Assembly (NCBI GenBank): GCA_027491735.1 | Contig: JAOZGP010000035.1 | Span: 1-44,740 of the forward strand | DNA length: 44,740 nucleotides | Direction of reading: 5' to 3' | Source of the DNA: Thermoproteota archaeon | Lineage (GTDB): Archaea; Korarchaeota; Korarchaeia; Korarchaeales; Korarchaeaceae | In this document: one piece after another, positions 38,688 to 44,740 of the stretch | Layout: every line of letters begins with the position of its first letter | How positions within the stretch are numbered: position 1 is the first letter of the stretch | The notes under the pieces: model-generated | The model's input: the letters and a program-made list of their open reading frames with translations, nothing else | The model's database searches: none | Told to the model about the DNA's origin: nothing | Position numbers and translations under genes: made by a program

Positions 38688-38821
38688 CAAGCTAACTCTT
38701 CCATGCGGCATATATTACCCTTTTTGTCGTCAGAAGACAGCCTCTTTTAAGTCGATTAGATGTTGATCTTAAAGTTTATTTATCTTGTATGACCGAAAGG
38801 CTAGATGGAGGTGAAGCTCTC

Positions 38822-39829
38822 TTGAAAAAAATCGTTCTTATGCTGATCCTCGTCCTTCTGCTGATGCCCATGATGTCTCTGAGTGCTCAGAGGCTCTCTG
38901 AGAAACCTTATTCTATGATAATAAATGTTCTCTATGACATCGAAACCGAGGGCTCAGGAAAGATAAAAATCGATTTCATTTGGTACGGAGCTGTAGCCAA
39001 GGAAATAGGTAGAATGATAGCCCAAATGACTGAGAAGAAGTTCTTGGAGTATTATCTGGATAAAGTCAAAGAGGTCAATTCCTCAAAATCGCTCATAGGA
39101 GGGACCCTCGAGTTCTCCTTGGTGGGAGATCCGAGGGTCTTAGTTAAGAATGAAAGCTCGGAAGGGATTCCAAAGCTCGAACTTCTAGTTGAGATGCCGG
39201 TGAAGGCCATATCTGGCAAGATCGTAAATAAGAACGGCACCAAGGCAGTCATTTATAGTACCTATCCGGAGGATTCCGACATCTATAAGCTTTATTCGGC
39301 GTCCTACGATGTGTTCAACCTCACAGTCGTGCTTCCAAAGGACTATAAAGTTAACTTTGTCTTGGGAGAAACTCCGTCCATGATCTATCCTGTTGAGGAA
39401 GCTGGTGCGGTTCGGGTTGCAATCAATTGGTTCACCGTGAACCCCTATGCCAGCAAATACCTCACAGGACAGAACCTCGGAACATTTAAGGTCTTCGCTT
39501 CAACTTCAACTAAGGACAGCATGGATGCTATCCAGAAGTACAGATCCCTAGCCGATCAGCTCTTACATTCAAGCCTCTACTCCTATAATCCAATAAAGCT
39601 TGGGGAAAGTGCCAGAGAGTTCTTTAAGGCTTATTATGAGGTAGCAACCCTTAAGAAACCCCTCCTAAGGTACAAACTTGAGGATATTGGGAAGTTCTAT
39701 CAGGAGGTTGTGAACGAAAGAAGAACTCCCATGGAGGTGTATATACTGCCCGCTTCGGTGTCCTTGGTCTCATCATTGGCTCTGATCTTGTATTACTATG
39801 TGACCTACGTCAGGAGGAGATCCTCCTAG
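38822..39829 (+). CDS. Exported, C-terminally anchored protein of unknown function
   Basis: A 335-residue protein with a signal sequence (KKIVLMLILVLLLMPMMSLSA), a beta-rich ectodomain with several Asn-X-Ser/Thr sites, and one C-terminal membrane helix (ASVSLVSSLALILYYYVTYV) ending in RRRSS. No catalytic motif is seen. The TTG at 38822 is chosen because GGAGGTG lies about ten bases before it; the frame extends to 38789. The topology resembles the metalloprotease encoded at 29023, but the active-site motif is absent. It stands between the AAA+ ATPase and cdc6 genes. Confidence 0.75.
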   Translation: MKKIVLMLILVLLLMPMMSLSAQRLSEKPYSMIINVLYDIETEGSGKIKIDFIWYGAVAKEIGRMIAQMTEKKFLEYYLDKVKEVNSSKSLIGGTLEFSLVGDPRVLVKNESSEGIPKLELLVEMPVKAISGKIVNKNGTKAVIYSTYPEDSDIYKLYSASYDVFNLTVVLPKDYKVNFVLGETPSMIYPVEEAGAVRVAINWFTVNPYASKYLTGQNLGTFKVFASTSTKDSMDAIQKYRSLADQLLHSSLYSYNPIKLGESAREFFKAYYEVATLKKPLLRYKLEDIGKFYQEVVNERRTPMEVYILPASVSLVSSLALILYYYVTYVRRRSS

Positions 39830-39929
39830 GGAAAACTTTTCTCGATCTCCCTCCCTATTTTAGCACCACTGTGAAATTGTTTTTTATTTAGGGCGGCATA
39901 TCCATCAGGGATCTGCCACGGGCAGGATC

Positions 39930-41051
39930 TTGGTCAAGGAGAGTACTTTTTCGGAGAACTTTGTGCCAGATAAACTGCCATTTAGGGAGCGAGAACTTGA
40001 CATGTTGGAGGCAACCATAAGGGCTATCACAGGACGCCTCAGCGGGGTGGCTTACATATTAGGGAGACCTGGGCTTGGCAAAACGGTTATCTCGCTTCGA
40101 TTTGCACAGAGTGTGTCTGAGAGGGGAGCCGTTCCTCTCTACGTCAACTGTCGCAAATATCGCAGCTCCTCTCTTGTCATGTCCAAGATACTCAGGCTTC
40201 TGAATAAAGGATTCCCGGAACGAGGGCTCTCCTTCAGCGAACTCGTTCTCATGCTCGAGGAGTCCCTCAAGGATCTGCATCAAGACATTCTCATAATTTT
40301 GGATGAGATAGGATATGTTCGAGATGGAGGAGATCTTATATACTCCTTGTTCAGGGTTAACGAGGGCACAGAAATTCCACCACCAGCCATTATTATGATA
40401 TCTAGGGAGTGGATGCCGAAATATCTGCTCGACAGGTCCATTCTGTCTTTCATAAAGATGAGAATAAGGCTGGATCCATATCGTGAGGAGGAACTTCTTG
40501 AGATCCTCAGATATCGTGCTCAACTGGGTTTGCGGAGTGGTTCTTATACTAAGGACGTGCTTTCCATGATAGCAGGAATAGCGGCGCCTCATGGAGATGC
40601 TAGATACGCCATAAACATACTTTATCAGTCCGCCTCGATAGCGGAGTCCTCGAGCTCCGAGAAAATACTGCCAGAACATGTAAGAGAGGCTCTCTCATCG
40701 GAAGTTCCTTTGGTGGACAGAGGAGTCCTTTTATCCCTTGATATACATGAGAAACTTCTCTTGATGGCCGCTACTAGGCTTCTTGAGAAATCTCACGCAC
40801 CCCAAGTTCCAATAGGTAAGGTAGAGGAGGAATATAGGGTTCTTTGCGAATCTTACGATGTACCACACTTGAAACACACAGCCCTTTGGAGAAGAGTAAA
40901 ATCCCTCGATTCAGCAGGACTTATATCCACCAGGAAGTCAAGCAAGGGTGTGAAGGGTCAAACAACACTTATATCAATAGAATACGTTTCAGCCTCCAGC
41001 ATATACAAGGAGCTGAAGACCATGCTCGATCAGGACCTGGGCAGCGTGTAG
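39930..41051 (+). CDS. cdc6: Cdc6/Orc1 replication initiator
   Basis: A 373-residue AAA+ origin-binding protein. The N-terminal FVPDKLPFREREL motif is diagnostic of archaeal Cdc6/Orc1. Walker A is YILGRPGLGKTVISL near residue 42, Walker B is ILIILDEIGYV near 120, and the sensor-2 region is GDARYAINILYQSA near 216. A C-terminal winged helix follows. The TTG start lies about 40 bases after an A/T-rich TTTTTTATTTAG (39879-39890). An origin often lies beside such a gene; the 100-base upstream gap holds one CCACTGTGAAA sequence only loosely like an ORB half-site. Confidence 0.93.
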   Translation: MVKESTFSENFVPDKLPFRERELDMLEATIRAITGRLSGVAYILGRPGLGKTVISLRFAQSVSERGAVPLYVNCRKYRSSSLVMSKILRLLNKGFPERGLSFSELVLMLEESLKDLHQDILIILDEIGYVRDGGDLIYSLFRVNEGTEIPPPAIIMISREWMPKYLLDRSILSFIKMRIRLDPYREEELLEILRYRAQLGLRSGSYTKDVLSMIAGIAAPHGDARYAINILYQSASIAESSSSEKILPEHVREALSSEVPLVDRGVLLSLDIHEKLLLMAATRLLEKSHAPQVPIGKVEEEYRVLCESYDVPHLKHTALWRRVKSLDSAGLISTRKSSKGVKGQTTLISIEYVSASSIYKELKTMLDQDLGSV

Positions 41052-41054
41052 GAG

Positions 41055-41333
41055 ATGTATGAAGAGGGAAGAGTCGAGAGAACAATAACCCCTGCTAAAA
41101 GGTTCCTTATATTGAAATATCTTATTTTGAATGGGGAGGCCAACATAACCAAGATCTCCCGAGACCTCGGCCTAAGCTACCCAATCACTAAGAATCATCT
41201 TGAGGAATTGTTAAAACTGGGAATCATCAAGGAGAGAAGATTAGGGAGGGTTAGGATTTTTCAGATTAATTATGATGATTCTCTAGTCAGGAAGATCGCC
41301 AGATTTGTGATGGAGAGTCTGAACCATACATGA
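41055..41333 (+). CDS. Winged-helix DNA-binding protein
   Basis: A 92-residue winged-helix protein: RFLILKYLILNGEANITKISRDLGLSYPITKNHLEELLKLGIIKERRLGRVRIFQIN, an ArsR/MarR-like reader with a beta wing. It starts three bases after the cdc6 stop with GGAG overlapping the junction, so the two are co-transcribed and perhaps act together on replication or on cdc6 expression (inference). Its stop lies three bases before the stop of the convergent rfcL. Confidence 0.85.
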   Translation: MYEEGRVERTITPAKRFLILKYLILNGEANITKISRDLGLSYPITKNHLEELLKLGIIKERRLGRVRIFQINYDDSLVRKIARFVMESLNHT

Positions 41334-41336
41334 TAT

Positions 41337-42554
41337 TCAACTTCCTTGAACCACGTCCTTGAGCTCGCGCTCATCAAGTCCAAGCTCCTGAGAGAGTTTT
41401 CTCAAGACGTCAGGGTCTCTCTTTGACAGCACCTTTACCAGAGGAAGTATTTCCCTCCTCACGATAGAGCTCGATATGTGAAGTCTCCTGGCCAGTTTTT
41501 CCGACACTAGCTTTATGGATGCCCTTTCCTCCTTCGTAGCAGCCATCTTCTTTACAATCTCGGGAAAGGCGAACTTCACGAAGTGACTCCTCTCAGCTGC
41601 AGCGCTCTTAGCGGCGCATATCCCCAAGGTGAGAAGTTCCATCGCGTACACCATCAGTTTCCAGTTGCCAGTTCTCACGATTCGAGAGAAGATTATGTCC
41701 GCTGAGGCCACACATTCGTATGCCAGAGAGATCCCCTTGGGCGCCTTGATAGCTATGGGTATGTTCTCCTCAACCCAACGGAGGAACATGGAGGGGTCCA
41801 TGTCTAGGGTGCTTGTCAGGAACCTAGTTCTGGTGCAGTTCCTTCCTGAGAAGATAGATCCGAGTACCCGAAATATGTTTATCTCCTTGTCTCTCAGACC
41901 GAAAGTTCTTCCATAACACTCTGTAAGCTTGAGAGATCCTTGAACGATCGCTTGTAGATCGTTTATAGCCGCTCGGAGATCTCCCTTGGATGTTGAGGCT
42001 ATGGCCTTCAGGACTGACTCCGGGAGGGAGATCCCCTCTTTGTGCAGAATTGTTGATAGGACTCGAATTATGCTCCTCTGATTAAGAGGGGAGAAGTTAA
42101 CCACATCGGAGGCCGCCTTTATTGCGTAGAGGTGCTTCTCATAGGGATCATTGGCTGTCATTATGATGGGAACCCCCTCAGACAACAGTTCCTTGACAAG
42201 TTTCAATATAGTGTAACCCTCCGCTGGCAATGCGTCCACCTCATCTATCAGGATTATTCGGGGAGCGTTGTCCAGTAGAGAAAATGCTCTTCTCCCTCCG
42301 ATCACCTTCTCGAGCTTCTCCCTGTCTCGAAGATCTGCGCAGTTGATCTCCACAAGAGCATATCCCAGGTCGTTCGCTATGGCATACGCTGCGCTTGTCT
42401 TACCAGTACCGGCGGGTCCAACTATGAGAAGGGGCTTTACCTTCTTTCCTTGAGAGAGATCAGACATCCACTTTTTTATCTCTGATATCGCCTTCTCCTG
42501 ACCCACTATCTCATCGAGTTTTTTAGGACGGTACTTCTCAACCCAAAGCATCAT
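41337..42554 (-). CDS. rfcL: Replication factor C large subunit (RfcL)
   Basis: A 405-residue clamp-loader subunit. It begins LWVEKYRPKKLDEIVGQ, with Walker A IVGPAGTGKTSAAYAIA near residue 45 and Walker B IILIDEVDALP near 100. The C terminus ends ELKDVVQGS, and I see no obvious PIP-box of the QxxLxxFF type. With RfcS it loads the PCNA clamp. Its ATG overlaps the rfcS stop (ATGA). The first 17 codons of the core are identical at the DNA level to those of rfcS. Confidence 0.94.
   Translation of the reverse strand: MMLWVEKYRPKKLDEIVGQEKAISEIKKWMSDLSQGKKVKPLLIVGPAGTGKTSAAYAIANDLGYALVEINCADLRDREKLEKVIGGRRAFSLLDNAPRIILIDEVDALPAEGYTILKLVKELLSEGVPIIMTANDPYEKHLYAIKAASDVVNFSPLNQRSIIRVLSTILHKEGISLPESVLKAIASTSKGDLRAAINDLQAIVQGSLKLTECYGRTFGLRDKEINIFRVLGSIFSGRNCTRTRFLTSTLDMDPSMFLRWVEENIPIAIKAPKGISLAYECVASADIIFSRIVRTGNWKLMVYAMELLTLGICAAKSAAAERSHFVKFAFPEIVKKMAATKEERASIKLVSEKLARRLHISSSIVRREILPLVKVLSKRDPDVLRKLSQELGLDERELKDVVQGS
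42499..42548. repeat. 50-bp exact repeat in rfcL (mate in rfcS)
   Basis: Identical to 43461-43510 over 50 bases, coding for LWVEKYRPKKLDEIVGQ near the start of both clamp-loader genes. Flanking bases differ on both sides. Synonymous positions would be expected to drift between such old paralogues, so identity suggests gene conversion. Confidence 0.92.
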
Positions 42555-43522
42555 TCTCGTATCCCTCCTAGGAGCATGAGTCTCGCCAGAAATGCGCTTA
42601 TCTGTATATCCCCGTGTCCTCCCTCAGTGAGTCTGAAATCTATTTCCCCAAGGTAGTGCACAATGTCAGCCTTGAATTTGTCATCTAGATCATCCATCTG
42701 AAGTATCTGCCTATGCATCTGCCTGACTAGATCTTCTGCAGACATTCCGTAATCTACCATTAGCCTTCGAACGGTCTTCCTTGCTTCTAGAAATTCTCCG
42801 GATAGAGCCATCTTTATCACCTCATCGACCTCTTCAGGCGCAGCTATCCCAGCTATCTTGTAGATAACATCTGAAGTTATCTCACGAGACATGGCTGCTG
42901 AAGTCTGAAGCAGATTTATTGCTCTTCGAAGATCTCCCTCAGCTATATACGCTAGAGATTCAAAAGCCTCCTCTCTTATCTTCAAGTCCTCCTTCTCAGC
43001 TATATACTTGATGCGAGATATCAGAGCCTTATCAGGTATCGGATTGAATCTGAACACTGCGCATCTGGACTGTATGGGATCTATTATCTTCGATGAATAG
43101 TTGCAGGCCAGTATGAACCTAGCATTTGAAGAATACATCTCCATGATCCTTCTCAGAGCTTGTTGAGCATCTGAAGTGAGGTTATCCGCCTCATCCAAGT
43201 GTATTATTTTAAATGGAACTTCTCCCAAAGGTTTCGTCTTGGCGAAATCCTTTATTTTGACTCTAATTGTATCTATCCCCCTCTCATCCGACGCGTTGAG
43301 TTCCATGTAGTTGGCTCTGACAAGTTCCTTATCTCTGTAGATCTCGTTGGCCAAGGCCAATGCTGTAGTAGTTTTTCCTGTCCCTGCGGGCCCAGCGAAT
43401 AGGAGATGAGGTATCATCCTTTTTTCAACGAACCCCTTGAGAGCCTCCACTACCTCCGGTTGACCCACTATCTCATCGAGTTTTTTAGGACGGTACTTCT
43501 CAACCCAAAGTTCAAACGACAT
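42551..43522 (-). CDS. rfcS: Replication factor C small subunit (RfcS)
   Basis: A 323-residue AAA+ clamp-loader subunit: LWVEKYRPKKLDEIVGQ, Walker A LLFAGPAGTGKTTTALALA near residue 42, Walker B HLDEADNLT near 108, and the RFC-box SRC motif DPIQSRCAVFRF near 147. It forms most of the RFC ring that opens PCNA. The ATG at 43522 follows GAGGTG; the frame opens two codons earlier at a GTG. It is the first gene of the rfcS-rfcL operon; no intein. Confidence 0.96.
   Translation of the reverse strand: MSFELWVEKYRPKKLDEIVGQPEVVEALKGFVEKRMIPHLLFAGPAGTGKTTTALALANEIYRDKELVRANYMELNASDERGIDTIRVKIKDFAKTKPLGEVPFKIIHLDEADNLTSDAQQALRRIMEMYSSNARFILACNYSSKIIDPIQSRCAVFRFNPIPDKALISRIKYIAEKEDLKIREEAFESLAYIAEGDLRRAINLLQTSAAMSREITSDVIYKIAGIAAPEEVDEVIKMALSGEFLEARKTVRRLMVDYGMSAEDLVRQMHRQILQMDDLDDKFKADIVHYLGEIDFRLTEGGHGDIQISAFLARLMLLGGIRE
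43461..43510. repeat. 50-bp exact repeat in rfcS (mate in rfcL)
   Basis: The rfcS copy of the stretch shared with rfcL at 42499-42548, in the same orientation and about 960 bases away. It covers the N-terminal core motif of the clamp loader. Confidence 0.92.
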
Positions 43523-43621
43523 GAGCACCCACCTCTTTATATATCTCGAGGATAACCCTTAATAACTCGACGCACAGGATCTACCAGGAGTGTCTCTAAA
43601 AGGATCAAGGTGCATGTCCGG

Positions 43622-43822
43622 ATGTTCCCCGTGAGATGTTTTTCCTGTGGAAAAGTCATAGGCGATAAGTGGGAGGAGTATTTGAGAAGAGTTCAGTCGG
43701 GAGAAAGCCCAAACGAGGTTCTAGATTCATTGGGTATAATTAGATACTGCTGTAGGAGGATGTTTCTCTCCCACGTGGAGGTCAGAGAGATTATCTCAAT
43801 AAAGAAAGCTGGCCAAGGGTGA
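43622..43822 (+). CDS. rpoN: DNA-directed RNA polymerase subunit N (Rpb10-like)
   Basis: A 66-residue zinc protein with the Rpb10 signature [20 protein letters not shown] and the closing [12 protein letters not shown]; the four cysteines bind zinc. It anchors polymerase assembly with Rpo3 and Rpo11. The frame opens four codons earlier (ATG 43610), but the ATG at 43622 matches the conserved family start. It is followed six bases later by rpsB, a common archaeal linkage. Confidence 0.95.
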   Translation: MFPVRCFSCGKVIGDKWEEYLRRVQSGESPNEVLDSLGIIRYCCRRMFLSHVEVREIISIKKAGQG

Positions 43823-43828
43823 TCCGTG

Positions 43829-44482
43829 ATGTCTGATAGAAGGTCTGATCTCTTGAACATTCCTATGGTGGAGGATAGCGAACTCCTGGTTCCCAAGCAA
43901 AAGTACCTCTCAGCTGGCATACATGTGGGATCCAAGATAAGAACGAAAGACATGAGCCGCTTTATTTATAGGGTCAGGTCCGACGGCCTATCAATGCTCA
44001 ACATAAAGAAAACAGATGAGAAGATTAGAGTTGCTGCTAAGTTTCTCGCCAGGTTTCCTCCAAAATCTATATTGGCTGTTTCAGCTAGAATTTACGGATT
44101 CAAGCCTGTAAGGAAATTCGCCGAGTACACCAGATCCATGAGCATAACCGGAAGAATACTTCCCGGCACGCTGACCAACCCCCAGGCCCCTCTCTACCTA
44201 GAGCCTGAAGTTGTGTTGGTGTCTGACCCGCGAGTTGATAAGCAGATACATGATGAGGCAGTTAAGATAGGCCTTCCAGTCGTAGCTCTGGTGGATGCTG
44301 ACAACACGCTCGAGTACATAGACCTGGCCATACCCACGAACAACAAGGGGAGAAGAGCTCTGGCCTTCATATTTTGGTTGCTCACAAGAGAGGTCCTGAG
44401 AGTTAGAGGAGATCTTCCTCCGGATGGAGAACTTCCGGAAGGGTATGATGCATTCGCCACCAGAATAGTTGGCATAAAGTGA
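43829..44482 (+). CDS. rpsB: Ribosomal protein S2
   Basis: A 217-residue small-subunit protein with archaeal S2 features: LLVPKQKYLSAGIHVGSKIRTKDMSRFIYRVR, RFPPKSILAVSARIYG, LPGTLTNPQAPLYLEPEVVLVSDPRVD, and IPTNNKGRRALAFIFWLLTREVL. The ATG at 43829 follows GGGTGAT; a GTG one codon earlier is also open. It is co-transcribed with rpoN. Downstream is the second copy of the structured RNA, under its own TATA. Confidence 0.96.
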   Translation: MSDRRSDLLNIPMVEDSELLVPKQKYLSAGIHVGSKIRTKDMSRFIYRVRSDGLSMLNIKKTDEKIRVAAKFLARFPPKSILAVSARIYGFKPVRKFAEYTRSMSITGRILPGTLTNPQAPLYLEPEVVLVSDPRVDKQIHDEAVKIGLPVVALVDADNTLEYIDLAIPTNNKGRRALAFIFWLLTREVLRVRGDLPPDGELPEGYDAFATRIVGIK

Positions 44483-44596
44483 AGGTTTGAACTCATTGTC
44501 TTTTAGAGAAGATCTCGCTGAGAAGTCCCACCTAAGTGAGGACAGAAGCGCTGATGTTGCGTTCGTGGCGTATGAAGACCTTCGCAATGCCAAGAT

Positions 44597-44606
44597 CTTT
44601 ATGAAG
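44597..44606 (+). promoter_or_regulatory. TATA box ahead of structured RNA copy 2
   Basis: CTTTATGAAG begins 34 bases before the closing helix of copy 2 at 44631, almost the same spacing as the CTTTATAAAG of copy 1. This placement supports separate transcription rather than read-through from rpsB. Confidence 0.55.
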
Positions 44607-44628
44607 GTGGGCGATTCGATGATGCATG

Positions 44629-44740
44629 GGCTCCGCTCGGGATGGGCGCGAGAGGAAGGGATAAGCCCGAGAGGGCTGAGCTTCGACAAGATAGATGTAG
44701 GGGGCTCTGTTCCCCAGAAATCCCGTTGATGAGCGGAGAA
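44629..44740 (+). ncRNA. Candidate structured RNA, copy 2 (downstream of rpsB)
   Basis: Homologous to 17884-18000. The closing helix pairs CTCCGCTC (44631-44638) with GAGCGGAG (44731-44738). An AGCCC-GAGA-GGGCT hairpin with a GNRA-type loop follows GGGATAAG (44658-44665). Then come GATAGATGT (44690-44698), a GGGG/CCCC hairpin presenting GCTCTG (44704-44709), a GGGAT/ATCCC pairing (44639-44643 with 44720-44724), and TGATGAG at the helix base. The window ends two bases after the helix, so the gene it precedes, if any, is not visible. A TTG frame at 44487-44729 overlaps it and is rejected as coding. Confidence 0.65.

Noticed and set aside
40059-40679. 206-codon frame antisense to cdc6
   Set aside because: Shadow of the Cdc6 reading frame; no recognisable domain and no promoter.
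44487-44729. 80-codon TTG-start frame after rpsB
   Set aside because: It runs through the structured RNA and its TATA box, shows no family resemblance, and its codons are explained by conserved RNA blocks.
1-44740. CRISPR array, transposon or prophage
   Set aside because: No regularly spaced repeats, no transposase or integrase motifs, no terminal inverted repeats were seen; the repeats present are internal to genes.

Overview
The window is a gene-dense piece of an archaeal chromosome. Archaeal markers are on both strands: TFB, TBP, aIF1, RNA polymerase subunits P, K and N, Alba, a thermosome subunit, class I lysyl-tRNA synthetase, an A-type ATP synthase, Cdc6/Orc1, clamp-loader subunits RfcS and RfcL, ribosomal protein S2, Elp3 and Lhr. 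Promoters are TATA-like with short or absent leaders, many starts are TTG or GTG behind GGAGG-type Shine-Dalgarno sites, and a pyruvate-type ferredoxin oxidoreductase suggests an anaerobic, probably thermophilic organism. The gene mix fits a deep TACK-type lineage such as Korarchaeota; that placement is inference, because no rRNA is present. No transposase, integrase, phage gene or CRISPR array was seen.

Layout. 1-2.7 kb: a partial gene, then a Trm9-like methyltransferase and Elp3 (tRNA wobble-uridine modification) flanked by two antisense tRNA-Pro genes. 2.7-9 kb: a DUF92 membrane protein, a GT2 glycosyltransferase, then an information-processing run (TFB, aIF1, RpoP, signal peptidase, TBP) followed by AMMECR1 and a GT-B glycosyltransferase. 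9-13.5 kb (minus): a small coiled-coil protein, LysRS, Alba, RpoK and thermosome. 13.7-17.7 kb: Lhr helicase, convergent with hexulose-phosphate synthase and two DUF131 membrane proteins. 18-26.9 kb: the A-type ATP synthase in two convergent half-operons, E-I-K-C on plus and F-A-B-D on minus, with an HTH/transmembrane protein between them. 27-35 kb: tRNA-Leu with a CYTH protein, an amidohydrolase, a membrane metalloprotease, porDAB, an unknown small protein, an agmatinase-like ureohydrolase and an ECF-S-like membrane protein. 35-37.6 kb: HflX, a PRC-barrel protein, tRNA-Val and a gene-free stretch of about 590 bases with RNA-like folding. 37.6-44.7 kb: a replication block (AAA+ ATPase, secreted protein, Cdc6/Orc1, wHTH, RfcL, RfcS), then RpoN and S2.

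The most interesting signal is a pair of matching non-coding elements of about 110 bases. One (17886-17999) lies ahead of the ATP synthase E gene; the other (44631-44738) lies after rpsB at the window end. Each sits 33-34 bases downstream of a TATA box. They share a closing helix with compensatory changes, a small covarying hairpin and several conserved single-stranded blocks. I do not recognise the family and suggest a new structured RNA, either a free small RNA or a cis-regulatory leader. A second candidate is a large multi-branched RNA on the minus strand at about 36690-36962. Other oddities are long exact repeats inside atpK and between rfcS and rfcL, which suggest recent gene conversion.
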